Source: an archaeon GW2011_AR20
GTDB taxonomy: Archaea; Nanobdellota; Nanobdellia; SCGC-AAA011-G17; GW2011-AR20
DNA: 64,000 nucleotides
Direction: 5' to 3'
Assembly (NCBI GenBank): GCA_000830315.1
Contig: CP010426.1
Coordinates: 742,717-806,716, forward strand
In this document: positions 23,955 to 33,167 of the stretch, piece by piece
Layout: the number at the start of each line of letters is the position of its first letter
Position numbering within the stretch: the first letter of the stretch is position 1
Notes under the pieces: model-generated
Told to the model about the DNA's origin: nothing
Databases searched by the model: none
The model's input: the letters and a program-made list of their open reading frames with translations, nothing else
Translations under genes and position numbers: made by a program

Positions 23955-24770
23955 TTATATTCTAAACAATTTTCTAAATAAACCATTAAATATTCCTTCA
24001 TATAATAATACTACAATTAAACCTAACCCAATTGTATCTAATAATTTTTGCAAAAATAGATATTTTTTTAATTTGGGATTAAATGTAATAAATATGTTAT
24101 CTGCATCTTCGAATTCATATGCTTTGTAATTATCCGCTTTTATTGGACTATCTTCTTTGATCTTTTCTTTTGCAGTAACAACAGAAAAACAACCTTCGCC
24201 ACAGGTATAACCAAGTAGGCTATTGTCATAGTAGAACCAAATTTTATCAAGTTTTATTCCCCCACCACCTAAGATTCTAAATCTGTTATAAATATAATCT
24301 TTAAGTTCGAAAACAGCTTTTATATCATATATCTCACCAAATTCCATATCATTACCTTTTATGCGTACTTGAATTCCGTTTTTATTATTGTAATGAGGAT
24401 AAGTTGTATTAATATAAAGTTTATTTTTTATATCTTCATTTGGATCATTAGCAGATTTAATTTCTAAGCTTTGTAAATTTAAAGTATCGGGAGGATAAAT
24501 ATAAATTTCGGCTATTTTAAAATTACATTTTTTTATAAAAGAATTAGAGGTTCTTAATTGTTTATTTTCAAAGTCAAAGATTATTAAAGAAGATGAAAAA
24601 TGTGAGAAACAACTTTCATTATCTGAATATTTATGTAAATTTAAATAAAATTCATCTGCAACTGGTCTTGGATATAATCTATTTTCTACTTTCTCACTAG
24701 TATAGAAGTATATTATAAACACTAAAAATGCTATTAATATTAATAGAATGCCTTTATATAAATTCTTCAT
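23955..24770 (-). CDS. Membrane-anchored hypothetical protein of the integrated element
   Basis: A 271-aa protein with hydrophobic helices near both ends (residues about 5-24 and 241-262) enclosing a beta-rich domain with paired cysteines (CFSHF, CGEGCFSVV). The topology suggests most of the chain is extracellular. Family not recognised. It overlaps the upstream small gene by 4 nt. Confidence 0.65.
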   Translation of the reverse strand: MKNLYKGILLILIAFLVFIIYFYTSEKVENRLYPRPVADEFYLNLHKYSDNESCFSHFSSSLIIFDFENKQLRTSNSFIKKCNFKIAEIYIYPPDTLNLQSLEIKSANDPNEDIKNKLYINTTYPHYNNKNGIQVRIKGNDMEFGEIYDIKAVFELKDYIYNRFRILGGGGIKLDKIWFYYDNSLLGYTCGEGCFSVVTAKEKIKEDSPIKADNYKAYEFEDADNIFITFNPKLKKYLFLQKLLDTIGLGLIVVLLYEGIFNGLFRKLFRI

Positions 24771-24991
24771 TTTACTGGTTCCAAGTATTTCACACGAAAA
24801 ACAATTTTATCCCAATTCTTACAACTTGGAAATTCTACTTGATATACAAAACTATTTTCATATGGGTATTCAAGCAATAACCCTCTAATTATTCCAATGC
24901 TACCCTTTTTTATAATAATATCTTCACCATTTACATTTGCTTTAAAATCTTTATATACTCTTACTTTTTGTCCTATTCTTTTTCTTGCCAT
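24767..24991 (-). CDS. Small SH3-like beta-barrel protein
   Basis: A 74-aa basic protein with IGQKVRVYKDF...GEDIIIKKGSIGIIRGLLL...VFRVKYLEPVK, an alternation typical of small SH3/KOW-like barrels. Function unknown. It sits between two membrane proteins with near-zero gaps, so it is part of one transcription unit. Confidence 0.6.
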   Translation of the reverse strand: MARKRIGQKVRVYKDFKANVNGEDIIIKKGSIGIIRGLLLEYPYENSFVYQVEFPSCKNWDKIVFRVKYLEPVK

Positions 24992-24992
24992 T

Positions 24993-25370
24993 TTATTTTA
25001 TACCAAATATTTTACTAATAATTGCTATTATTATAATTAATCCCAAAAGATAACCCGCTATATGCATATTATTTTTAATTGTTTTTTTAAGTTCTGGGTC
25101 ATTTACATCTTTAGATAAATCCTCACCAGCTTTATCAAAAGCACTTTGAATTTCGTTATCCGCTTCCTTACCGCTTTGAATAGCAATTTGCTGTGATTGA
25201 ATTGTCAAGTTTTCTTTTAATTCTTCTAAATTAGAAATTTCCTTTTGGATATTAAAACCAGTAGTTAGATAAATTATCCCAAAGATAATATATGTAATGA
25301 AAGAACCGATTAATAAAGTCTTAAGCCAAGTAGGCATTTCTTCCCAAGTATTACTAATTTCATCTAGCAT
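24993..25370 (-). CDS. Two-pass membrane protein with coiled-coil ectodomain
   Basis: A 125-aa protein: membrane helix (residues about 16-36), an amphipathic coiled-coil stretch rich in Glu and Gln (ISNLEELKENLTIQSQQIAIQ), then a second helix (about 104-121). No family assigned. Such small coiled-coil membrane proteins are common in archaeal viruses and plasmids, but that is only suggestive. Confidence 0.6.
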   Translation of the reverse strand: MLDEISNTWEEMPTWLKTLLIGSFITYIIFGIIYLTTGFNIQKEISNLEELKENLTIQSQQIAIQSGKEADNEIQSAFDKAGEDLSKDVNDPELKKTIKNNMHIAGYLLGLIIIIAIISKIFGIK

Positions 25371-25406
25371 ATTAATTAAACTTAAAAATGGATTATGTTA
25401 AAGGAT

Positions 25407-25485
25407 TTAAAGGTTTTTATCCCTCAAAAAGTTCTTTCCATAATCTGTTAATTCTAAAGAAGTATAAGGTCTACCATTTCATTCA
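25407..25485 (-). pseudogene. Remnant of a duplicated wHTH gene C-terminus
   Basis: The reverse strand reads NGRPYTSLELTDYGKNFL to a stop at 25407, nearly the same as NGRPYTSIELTNYGKDLA at the end of the wHTH gene at 28673. The upstream frame is broken by a TGA and by the end of the gene at 25483. It is the scar of a duplication or recombination within the element. Confidence 0.6.
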
Positions 25486-26328
25486 TTTTTTATTTTTACG
25501 TCTTTTACCTTTTTCTAAAGATTTCTTTTTTTTAAAAAATAAAACTAAAACTATGATTATTAATAAACCAGCTATTAAAGAATAAATAATTAATGGAGAT
25601 AAACCCTTCGGATTTGTATAATCTGAAACATCAATTCTTAATAGTAATTCATTTGTTGGGTCATATATTTCTACATATTTTGCATTTTTAAAATAGGGTA
25701 AGTTTAAAACAAATACTTTCTCTTTTAAAGGTTCAGTCGTTTCTTCTGGAAAGAATATTTGATTTCCCTGTTCATCAAACCAAGATGGATCTAAAGCATT
25801 TATGGGTGTTAATTCTATTGAAAATTTAAGGGAGTATAATTCTTGATTATCAAAAGAAATTATTTTAACCATATACCCTTCTGCTGGTTGATTTAACCTA
25901 TCTGGTGGATTACCTTCTATTAATTTTATTCCTTCTTGAGTTATCTTACCATTATTGTATTTTAATGTTAAAGACAGTACAACATTATTAACTAAATTAT
26001 TTTTATATGCAGATTGATCATTCGTATTAGCTAGAGGCGGACTGGGATTGGTTGGATTGCTAGAACTTATAAAAGAATTATCATTAGGAGGGGGGGTTAA
26101 AACACACTTACCACCTTCACAAGAACCAGAACCACAATCTTCAACTATTCTTGGACTTAATGTTGGGTTATTGCCATAACAAATAATATCATTAACATAA
26201 ACCTGTTTAATGGTTCCACAATAACGTTCTGAGGTTGAGGGAGTGCAGGTATTTTGTGCTGGTACATTAACAAAAGTAAAAGATAGAAATAATAAAATAC
26301 AAATTATTATTACATATTTTTTATTCAT
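25483..26328 (-). CDS. Secreted, C-terminally anchored protein with Cys-rich N-terminal domain
   Basis: A 281-aa protein: signal peptide (residues 1-24), cysteine motif region CTPSTSERYCG...CYGNN...DCGSGSCEGGKC (about 28-75), Pro/Asn-rich linker, beta-rich domain, C-terminal membrane helix and KKKKSLEKGKRRKNKK tail. The CSNG-like cysteine module recurs in the M64-like protein encoded just upstream (10-nt gap). Probably a surface protein of the cell or virion. Confidence 0.65.
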   Translation of the reverse strand: MNKKYVIIICILLFLSFTFVNVPAQNTCTPSTSERYCGTIKQVYVNDIICYGNNPTLSPRIVEDCGSGSCEGGKCVLTPPPNDNSFISSSNPTNPSPPLANTNDQSAYKNNLVNNVVLSLTLKYNNGKITQEGIKLIEGNPPDRLNQPAEGYMVKIISFDNQELYSLKFSIELTPINALDPSWFDEQGNQIFFPEETTEPLKEKVFVLNLPYFKNAKYVEIYDPTNELLLRIDVSDYTNPKGLSPLIIYSLIAGLLIIIVLVLFFKKKKSLEKGKRRKNKK

Positions 26329-26337
26329 ATTATTCTC

Positions 26338-28632
26338 CTAAGAGTATTTATTTAATACCTCTAATATTTTTCTTTCATTAACTGGATAATAAGTATCTTT
26401 TAATATCCAGTGTTTAAACATTATAGAGTTTTCGGTTGGTCTTATGTTACTATTGACGTAACTACATCCTTGAAAATAAGAAACACCATTATTGCCCTCT
26501 AGATTTCCCCACCATTTTTTTGCGGTTTCTATATCTGGGGCACAATTTGGTTCTCTCGGGGATTTTGGTTTTCCATCTTCGCTATATTCGTCTGCAAGGT
26601 ATGCAAAGCCATGTCCAAATTCGTGTAAAATCAATCTGCCAGTGTCTTTGCTTAAAGAATTTCCAACTGAATTAAAACAAGGTGTTCCAAAATAACAGTA
26701 AGACCGATAATTATTTTTTGAAATTACTAAAGTATAATCAGCACTTGTACATTTTGAAGCTATTGAAACGGCGTCTTTATAATTCGGTTTAGAATCTTGA
26801 TAATTTATTTTGTCATCCGCTTTTATCATCCATATATTAAATTTATCTTTATTAGATTTAAATGGTTCTACTGACATCAAACCATTATAACCACTATTGC
26901 CATTATAATCTACTAATTTTAATATATGGTCTTTTAATTCGTCATTATTAAAATATCCATCTCCAACAAAGGCAATATCGGCTTTTTTGCTTGAATCTCC
27001 ATTATCCAATATTTTTACACATTCACTTTTTTGTACACAAAGATTAATATCTAGATTACAATATCCAAATTCTCCACATTGATTATCAGTTTCACATTGA
27101 CCTTTAAGTTTGGTTAATAAATTGTATTTTTTACATTTAAAACCAGATTTTTCATCGCTTACAATACCATTTTCACATGTTTTAACTATCTCTAAAGCTG
27201 TTCCTTCTTTATCACATTTTTTAATAATGTTTCCATCTGCGAATACTTTATTTGGTACACAAGCTTTTGCCTCACCTAGTTCTAATGTTAAACTAAAACT
27301 GGTTTCTGAAGATGGATCATTAACATCATAAACCTTGACAGAACAGCTTTTTGATATATCTTTAGAAAGTGAACCCCCGCTAACTAAAATTGGGATTATA
27401 TCAATATCACCCGCTTTTAATGTTTTTCTTGAACTTTGGCTAGTTGTTGTTTGAATAAATGGTTCACAATTTACTAATGTAGCTGAAAAAGTTCCCTCTG
27501 AATCACCAATATTTTGAACTTGAACATCAATGGTTCCTTGTTCACCACTTGCAAACTTGTCTGTATTAACACTTAATATTTTTGGAGTACCTGAAGGAAT
27601 AATTATACCAATCCAATCTGCTCTTATTCTAAAAACAATATTTGGTGATGTTAGACTTCTTTGTAATGTTACAGTAACTTTGCCCGTATTACTATCTTTA
27701 TTAAATGGTGAAGATGTAAAAGAAGTATCTTCTGCTAATAAAGTATCTGTAGCCTGATTAACTTGGGTTAATAAATTATTAATATTTTGGTCACCTTGAT
27801 TAACATCAAAACCAGAAAAAAGGGTTTTAAATTGTGTTAATTGTGAATCTGTTACATCAATTTTTGGAAAATAAGATTCAAAAGTGGATTTTCTTGCAAT
27901 TTGCCATGTATTTGAATCTAGTTTTTTTATAGCTACAAAATTATCTTGATTTGGGGCAGGTTCGCCTGTAACTAATGAACCGCTCCAAGTTGCAACACCA
28001 ACATCATCAAAATTTACAGAACTTCCATCACAACCAGAACTAGATCCAGAACATATTGTTTTTTCTTTAATTACATCTCCAACACTAAGTTTTATTTTAG
28101 CATTAAAACCAATGAGAGGGTTGTTATAAACTCCCTTTATCCCAACCTGTTCTTTTGTAATACAATATCTTTTTTTTGCAAATTGAAATAGAGATTTTCC
28201 TAAAGGGATATCCCAATTCGTCCCAGCTTGGCATGATGGAGGATCAGAAGTTATTATTCCCAAAAAATTTGGTTGCGCATCAAAAGTTTGAAGTTTATAT
28301 TTATATATTAAAATTCCTTCATTTATAATTTCATAAAAAGCATTTTCATTAACAGAATTTACTTCTATAGATAAGGGTTGTTTTGTATATAATTTATTAC
28401 CCATAAAACTTTTAATTGTAGGGGGGTCTATTGTTCCAGTAATTGATTGTCCACCACCATTTAATTGTGTATTTATTATCCAATATACAGTTACTGGATC
28501 AGTAGTTCTTGTAACAACAGAAGATGTAGAGACAGAAGTAACCGTAAATCCACTTGATTGTGCAAATACTACTTCGCTAAATATTATTAATATAAAACCA
28601 ATTAAGATAGTAATAATTGCCTCTTTTTTCAT
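26338..28632 (-). CDS. Secreted M64-like (IgA peptidase-type) metallopeptidase
   Basis: A 764-aa protein with signal peptide (residues 1-24), several beta-rich domains, cysteine-rich EGF-like modules around residues 460-540, and a metallopeptidase domain near the C-terminus. The metal site HEFGHGFAYLADEY (about residue 670) has the HExGH zinc motif, and IAFVGDGYFNNDELKDHI (about 560) matches the start of M64 domains. The largest gene of the element. A role in host-surface processing or virion egress is speculation. Confidence 0.8.
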   Translation of the reverse strand: MKKEAIITILIGFILIIFSEVVFAQSSGFTVTSVSTSSVVTRTTDPVTVYWIINTQLNGGGQSITGTIDPPTIKSFMGNKLYTKQPLSIEVNSVNENAFYEIINEGILIYKYKLQTFDAQPNFLGIITSDPPSCQAGTNWDIPLGKSLFQFAKKRYCITKEQVGIKGVYNNPLIGFNAKIKLSVGDVIKEKTICSGSSSGCDGSSVNFDDVGVATWSGSLVTGEPAPNQDNFVAIKKLDSNTWQIARKSTFESYFPKIDVTDSQLTQFKTLFSGFDVNQGDQNINNLLTQVNQATDTLLAEDTSFTSSPFNKDSNTGKVTVTLQRSLTSPNIVFRIRADWIGIIIPSGTPKILSVNTDKFASGEQGTIDVQVQNIGDSEGTFSATLVNCEPFIQTTTSQSSRKTLKAGDIDIIPILVSGGSLSKDISKSCSVKVYDVNDPSSETSFSLTLELGEAKACVPNKVFADGNIIKKCDKEGTALEIVKTCENGIVSDEKSGFKCKKYNLLTKLKGQCETDNQCGEFGYCNLDINLCVQKSECVKILDNGDSSKKADIAFVGDGYFNNDELKDHILKLVDYNGNSGYNGLMSVEPFKSNKDKFNIWMIKADDKINYQDSKPNYKDAVSIASKCTSADYTLVISKNNYRSYCYFGTPCFNSVGNSLSKDTGRLILHEFGHGFAYLADEYSEDGKPKSPREPNCAPDIETAKKWWGNLEGNNGVSYFQGCSYVNSNIRPTENSIMFKHWILKDTYYPVNERKILEVLNKYS

Positions 28633-28672
28633 TATTTAACCCCAAAATGCTAGAACTTATTAGAATTTAAAG

Positions 28673-28924
28673 CTAACTATTCTTAGCAAGATCCTTTCCA
28701 TAATTAGTTAATTCAATAGAGGTATAGGGTCTGCCATTTCTTGCATTTTTATTATGCTTGATTATATTTACAATTCTAAAAAATTCAAGTTCTTGGCAAT
28801 GTCTTTTAATAGAATTATAACCTATATTTAATTTAGTTTCAAGTCTTCTTAAAGAGATTTCTTTTTCTTCTTTCAAAGCCTTAAGAATCCTTTTCTTAAT
28901 CTCCAAACCAGAAAGATACTTCAT
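28673..28924 (-). CDS. Winged-helix transcriptional regulator
   Basis: An 83-aa wHTH: EIKKRILKALKEEKEISLRRLETKLNIGYNSIKRHCQEL, then wing residues NGRPYTSIELTNYGKDLA. A longer start at 28942 overlaps the TATA box; the ATG at 28924 fits a leaderless transcript. It shares a bidirectional TATA region with the lipoprotein gene at 28983. A partial duplicate of its C-terminus is at 25407-25485. Confidence 0.75.
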   Translation of the reverse strand: MKYLSGLEIKKRILKALKEEKEISLRRLETKLNIGYNSIKRHCQELEFFRIVNIIKHNKNARNGRPYTSIELTNYGKDLAKNS

Positions 28925-28944
28925 GCTAATAAAAGATAGCAAGA

Positions 28945-28954
28945 TTTATATATA
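28945..28954. promoter_or_regulatory. Bidirectional TATA box
   Basis: TTTATATATA is nearly symmetrical and lies 21 nt from the minus-strand start at 28924 and 29 nt from the plus-strand start at 28983. It is the only space available for both promoters. Confidence 0.5.
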
Positions 28955-28982
28955 GGAATGCCAACAATTGTAAGCAAGTAAA

Positions 28983-29579
28983 ATGGTAAAAAATAATAAA
29001 TTATTAATTATCGTTATTCTATTAATTAGCTTAGTTTTTATTTCTGCATGTGACAACTTTGGTAAGGTTGATTTAAGCAATCTTTCTGAAGGAGATGTTG
29101 ATAAAGTGATAAAATGTGATAAACCATACATGAGATTTGCTAGTGGTTGCTGTTTAGACCAAAATGATAATAAAATATGCGATAATGATGAAAAAGAAAT
29201 AGTTCAAAAATCTGCTGATAATGTAACTCAAAAAGTAGAAGAAACAACCGAAAGTTTAGATTGTTCTGAATTTATCTTAAGTGTAAGCGAGATAATATGG
29301 AATACGGGAACTCTAGAATTTGATGTAAATAATTTAGGAGATGGTAATTCTTTTATTCTAATAAAGGTATCACAACAAGGTGCGGATGATTTTACAAAGA
29401 AGCTTTATTTACAAGATCATAAAGTAACATTTAAAGAATTTTTTCCTCAGGGTATGGGAAATTATCCAAAAATGGATAAACCAATAACAATAAGAGTTAA
29501 TTTAATTGATGAAAATGAGAATCCTGTTTGTTCTCCAATTTTAGAAAGTTGGAGTAGAGAAACTGAGAGTTATCAATAA
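28983..29579 (+). CDS. Predicted lipoprotein of the integrated element
   Basis: A 198-aa protein with a lipoprotein signal LISLVFISAC (lipobox Cys at residue 24), a short cysteine-rich segment (CGxxL-like GCCLDQNDNKICDNDEKE, resembling a calcium-loop motif seen in archaeal lipoproteins), and a C-terminal beta-sandwich. One of three genes in the element on the plus strand. Family not recognised. Confidence 0.7.
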   Translation: MVKNNKLLIIVILLISLVFISACDNFGKVDLSNLSEGDVDKVIKCDKPYMRFASGCCLDQNDNKICDNDEKEIVQKSADNVTQKVEETTESLDCSEFILSVSEIIWNTGTLEFDVNNLGDGNSFILIKVSQQGADDFTKKLYLQDHKVTFKEFFPQGMGNYPKMDKPITIRVNLIDENENPVCSPILESWSRETESYQ

Positions 29580-29621
29580 TACAATTTAAGATAAGAGTTT
29601 TTATTTTTATGAAATATCAAA

Positions 29622-30266
29622 TCAGGACTGGTATTTCCTCTTAAGTATTTCCCTAGCGGTATCTTTACTTGTCTTTGGTAACTTTAAATTTAATTTATTG
29701 CCTGTTCTTTTTTCTTCTGTTTCTACAATCGTATTAAAGTGCTTGTCATATTTTTTTCTTAACTCAAAAATTAAGTCCTGCTTATCTATTTTCTTAATTA
29801 ACTCTTCGTATTGCTTTTTTGTCATTAAGTCTTCTTCTGGTAATTGCTCTTTAATCTCTTCAACAGAATTTTTTAAATCTTTAAGCTGGACTTGTAACTC
29901 TTCAATATGTTTATTAAAATTAATTTTAGTTTTTATACTTTCAATCTCTTCTAGCTTTTCATCTCTTAAATTTTCTATCTCTGTAATATTAATATTCTCA
30001 ATTTGTTTTTTTAATTCGGTTGCTTTGTCTAAAGATTTATTAACCTGCAACTTAAACTTATTTATTTCATTATCAAGCTGTTCTTGTAATGGCTCTAATT
30101 TTTCTTTGATATGTTCCTCTAAAGGTTGTTTAAATGGTATAACTAATTTATCAAAACCTTCTTGAGTTAAGTCGCCGACATTTATAATATATCTCTTTTT
30201 TAAAGCTAAAAATAAACTTATTACAGCAATAATTCCAAATATCCAAATTAAAATATCACTTGCCAT
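29622..30266 (-). CDS. Membrane-anchored long coiled-coil protein
   Basis: A 214-aa protein: one N-terminal membrane helix (ILIWIFGIIAVISLFLAL), then a heptad-rich Glu/Lys/Leu stretch from about residue 50 to 150 predicted to form a coiled coil, and a basic C-terminus. An in-frame ATG at 30308 exists, but the start at 30266 gives the usual 11-nt overlap with the upstream stop. Unknown function. Confidence 0.6.
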   Translation of the reverse strand: MASDILIWIFGIIAVISLFLALKKRYIINVGDLTQEGFDKLVIPFKQPLEEHIKEKLEPLQEQLDNEINKFKLQVNKSLDKATELKKQIENINITEIENLRDEKLEEIESIKTKINFNKHIEELQVQLKDLKNSVEEIKEQLPEEDLMTKKQYEELIKKIDKQDLIFELRKKYDKHFNTIVETEEKRTGNKLNLKLPKTSKDTAREILKRKYQS

Positions 30267-30525
30267 TTTTCTTGTCCCCATGCTTGCTAAAAGCTTTTTT
30301 ATTTGCATTAATTACTTCAAATGAATAATCCCTAAGTTGCTGGACTGCATATAAAATCCAGCTGGCTTGATTTATTGTAAAACTAATGTTAGGATTTTTC
30401 CAAACACCATTAATTTTATAGCCTCTCTTCAAGTTAATCTGAAGATAAGGATCTCCTTTTGGTGTTTGATTAAAGAATAAACTAGCTGATAGGTTTCCTT
30501 TTCTTAATGCTTTTATTGGTTTCAT
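30256..30525 (-). CDS. Small conserved-looking viral/plasmid-type protein
   Basis: An 89-aa basic protein, LQINLKRGYKINGVWKNPNISFTINQASWILYAVQQL, resembling small single-stranded-DNA-binding or transcription-cofactor folds, though no family is certain. The start at 30525 is chosen because a TATA-like ACTATATATAG directly precedes it; the longer form from 30597 would begin upstream of that promoter. Confidence 0.5.
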   Translation of the reverse strand: MKPIKALRKGNLSASLFFNQTPKGDPYLQINLKRGYKINGVWKNPNISFTINQASWILYAVQQLRDYSFEVINANKKAFSKHGDKKNGK

Positions 30526-30639
30526 GCTATATATAGTAATATAAGTTATTATTATCTGTTTTAACAAACATCTAATAATAATTATTTTCTCTGGCATTTA
30601 GTTTTAAACTAAATTTTATATTATATTCTCCCCTTACTT

Positions 30640-30777
30640 TTACTTTTTAATCCATAAGTAATATGCTCCTATTAATGCAAGTATTATGATTATAGCAAAC
30701 AAAATCTTGCCTAAACCGATTAACAATTTAGTAAACCAGCTTACAGGCTTTATTATTGGTCTTGATATTTGCTCCAT
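30640..30777 (-). CDS. Small single-pass membrane protein
   Basis: A 45-aa peptide with one hydrophobic helix (LLIGLGKILFAIIIILALIG) and an amphipathic N-terminus; GGAG ribosome binding site 8 nt upstream. Unknown function. Confidence 0.55.
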   Translation of the reverse strand: MEQISRPIIKPVSWFTKLLIGLGKILFAIIIILALIGAYYLWIKK

Positions 30778-30866
30778 TTTCTTTGCTCCTTCTTTTCTTG
30801 CCTGATTATTTTTCTTAATCTATTAAGTTTATGTTGCAACTTCTTTTACCTCACCAATTAAATCTA

Positions 30867-31013
30867 TTATGGCTTATATTTTTCCCTGCATATATTACAT
30901 AAAGGGTATTGAACTATTTCGAACCCCATTAAGTTTGGTGTCCTTCTTGCTTCTAGCTTAACTAAATTGCTTATCGCTTCATTAATTTTGCAAAAGTAAC
31001 ATTTATCTTGCAT
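30867..31013 (-). CDS. Mini zinc-finger protein
   Basis: A 48-aa ORF with CYFC and CNIC knuckles 31 residues apart. It overlaps the stop of the upstream zinc-finger gene by 11 nt, the same coupling seen elsewhere in this element. Function unknown. Confidence 0.5.
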   Translation of the reverse strand: MQDKCYFCKINEAISNLVKLEARRTPNLMGFEIVQYPLCNICREKYKP

Positions 31014-31260
31014 TTTGAACCTCTTGAGCTTTATTGGTAGTTTGATATTGGTTAGTTACATCTTCATCAGAAATATGGTTGCCTTGCGTTGTTATGGTTT
31101 GTTCTAGACGTTTTTTGTAGTTTTTATTATAGTCCTGCATGTAATTAGGGTTTCTTAGCTTAAAGTGTTTTAATTTACATCTTTCGCTACAAAATATCTT
31201 ATTTCTATATTGTTCGAAGTAGTCCCCACAATACCGGCACTTTCTATATAATTTAGTCAT
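31003..31260 (-). CDS. Small zinc-finger protein, FYVE/HNH-like treble-clef knuckle
   Basis: An 85-aa protein with CRYCGDYFEQYRNKIFCSERC (two CxxC pairs, residues about 8-28), similar to treble-clef knuckles found in phage and archaeal small proteins, then a polar tail. The start is placed at 31260, overlapping the helicase stop by 8 nt. Confidence 0.6.
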   Translation of the reverse strand: MTKLYRKCRYCGDYFEQYRNKIFCSERCKLKHFKLRNPNYMQDYNKNYKKRLEQTITTQGNHISDEDVTNQYQTTNKAQEVQNAR

Positions 31261-32743
31261 TTTTGACTCTCCCCGCAATATTTAAATGGGAAACATCCTT
31301 AACATCGTTAACAAGGTTAACATCATTCTCTTCATTTTCTTTGATTTGGTTAGGGTTGTTAAGGTTGTTAGGGTTCTTCTCCCATTTAAGGTTAAATTTT
31401 ATACCCCTCCAACACTTAACACGCTGTTGTTTTCCTTCTATTATTAATGAAGGATAATAATCTTCTACTCTTAGAGATTTTTGTAATTCTCTATGAAAGG
31501 TGTTCTCTGGAAAAATAGGATAATTCATGCTTCTACAATAATCGCAGTAACTTGTATAAAGAGTCTTTTTCTGCTCATAATCTTCAGGGGATGTTAAAAT
31601 GCAATCCATAATAAATGTTCCAACACTATCAGACATTCTTGTATATTGTTCCCTAATCTCATTAATGGATTTAGAATTACTAAAATCCCCCTGATCTAAT
31701 AATCTTTTTAGCCCCCCAATTGCAAAATTAAGAAACCCGCTTAACTCTTCTTGTGATGTTAATTTAGTAAGTAATCTTTTATCTGCTTGGTTATTTAAAA
31801 ACTGATTTGGAAATCTAATAATAACCCATCTTCTAAAAAATGCATCGCTATCGTCTGGGCTTCGTGGAATTCTATTACAACTAAATATTTGCTTCGCATA
31901 ATTATTAAAAAAGAATTGATCCTTAAACTTACGTTCACCTGGAATTAAATCTTCGCCAACTAACATTTTAAAAAATGATGTATCTCGTAAGGCTCTATCT
32001 GGCAAATCTGCAAATAAGTTAGCTAATTTACCAAATAAACTTGATAACGCAAATCTGTTAATTTCTAGTTGTTGTAATGGGACCGCAGCACAATTTTTTT
32101 TACCTAGAAAACATTTTAATAAATTTATAAAAGTAGATTTGCCATTAGCCCCGCCACCTTCTAGCATAAAAGCTTTATGTATAAAATAATCTTTCAATAA
32201 ACAATAACCAACAGCTTCTTGTAAAATAGATACATCACTTTCTGGAACAATCTCATTTAAGAATTTCTTAATTTTAATACAATCTGCTTTCTCATCATAT
32301 TTCACAGATAATTTGTTAAAAAATATAATTTCTGATGTATGTTCTTCAATTTTTAATTTATCTAAATTTAATACCCCATTTTCCAAACATAGTTTATTTT
32401 TTGGTTCTTCAAGTTGCTCTCTTTTTCTGTAAGTGGTTCTTTTAATATGCCCAAGAATTTCATTAACAACATGAATAGAAGATAATTCTTCTAAAATTTC
32501 TTGTATGTTCCTGCTAATTACCTTTTCACCATTACCTTCATACACCCCGTTATTGTAAATAAAAATTTCATCTATATCACTTATAGTTATAATCTTATAG
32601 TCTCTTAAAAAATATTGGGTTAGTTCAAAAATTCCTTCTTGTTTAGTTCCTCTTTCTAAAAATAAGTTTTTAATTTCATCCAAACTTAAATTTTCTCTTT
32701 TTTCTGTTTTAGATTGTTTTAGTTCTCTCTCATATAATCCCAT
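31253..32743 (-). CDS. SF3 helicase / D5-like primase-helicase C-terminal protein
   Basis: A 496-aa replication protein. The D5_N-like region (residues about 95-175, LCLENGVLNLDKLKIEEHT) is followed by the SF3 helicase core: Walker A GGGANGKSTF (about 197), Walker B LANLFADLPD, sensor/motif C KQIFSCNRIPRS and Arg finger FFRRW. No primase domain is present in this chain. It is the hallmark replication initiator of many viruses and plasmids, so the element can probably replicate autonomously. Confidence 0.9.
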   Translation of the reverse strand: MGLYERELKQSKTEKRENLSLDEIKNLFLERGTKQEGIFELTQYFLRDYKIITISDIDEIFIYNNGVYEGNGEKVISRNIQEILEELSSIHVVNEILGHIKRTTYRKREQLEEPKNKLCLENGVLNLDKLKIEEHTSEIIFFNKLSVKYDEKADCIKIKKFLNEIVPESDVSILQEAVGYCLLKDYFIHKAFMLEGGGANGKSTFINLLKCFLGKKNCAAVPLQQLEINRFALSSLFGKLANLFADLPDRALRDTSFFKMLVGEDLIPGERKFKDQFFFNNYAKQIFSCNRIPRSPDDSDAFFRRWVIIRFPNQFLNNQADKRLLTKLTSQEELSGFLNFAIGGLKRLLDQGDFSNSKSINEIREQYTRMSDSVGTFIMDCILTSPEDYEQKKTLYTSYCDYCRSMNYPIFPENTFHRELQKSLRVEDYYPSLIIEGKQQRVKCWRGIKFNLKWEKNPNNLNNPNQIKENEENDVNLVNDVKDVSHLNIAGRVKND

Positions 32744-33167
32744 GTTTATTACTCCATTTTTCTATTTCTAATTTGTTTAAATGTAATTCTCCACGTCTTG
32801 CTTTCTTAATCCAACCCATTAACTCACCTATAGTTTTACCCTCACAATTATCAACTATACGCTGTAAAAGTTTTTTTTCCTTATCAATTTTTAACGCAAC
32901 TAAAATCGGTGCAATATTTTTAAATACAACAGCATTACGTTCATAGCCATCAGGTATTTTATGGTTAAGCACATACTGCAAGAATGGGTCGCTTGTAGTA
33001 ACTGGGTCTTGGTTTAAAATATTAAAACTTTCATTAGGCTTTTCATCTTGTAATTCTGCTTTTGCAACAACAGCTACTTCAGCTAAATCAAATAAATTTT
33101 TAGCGGTGTGCATGTCGAGATACCAAACCATATATTGCAACATCAGTTCTTTAGTTAACCAAGTCAT
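32730..33167 (-). CDS. Hypothetical protein upstream of the helicase
   Basis: A 145-aa mostly helical protein (ELMLQYMVWYLDMHTAKNLFDLA...GELMGWIKKARRGELHLNK). No recognised family. It overlaps both neighbours by 4-14 nt, so it is in the replication operon; helicase loader or primase accessory is possible but unsupported. Confidence 0.6.
   Translation of the reverse strand: MTWLTKELMLQYMVWYLDMHTAKNLFDLAEVAVVAKAELQDEKPNESFNILNQDPVTTSDPFLQYVLNHKIPDGYERNAVVFKNIAPILVALKIDKEKKLLQRIVDNCEGKTIGELMGWIKKARRGELHLNKLEIEKWSNKHGII

Noticed and set aside
25388..25585. Plus-strand 65-aa ORF
   Set aside because: Antisense to the secreted protein tail and the wHTH remnant; both reverse-strand readings have homology support.
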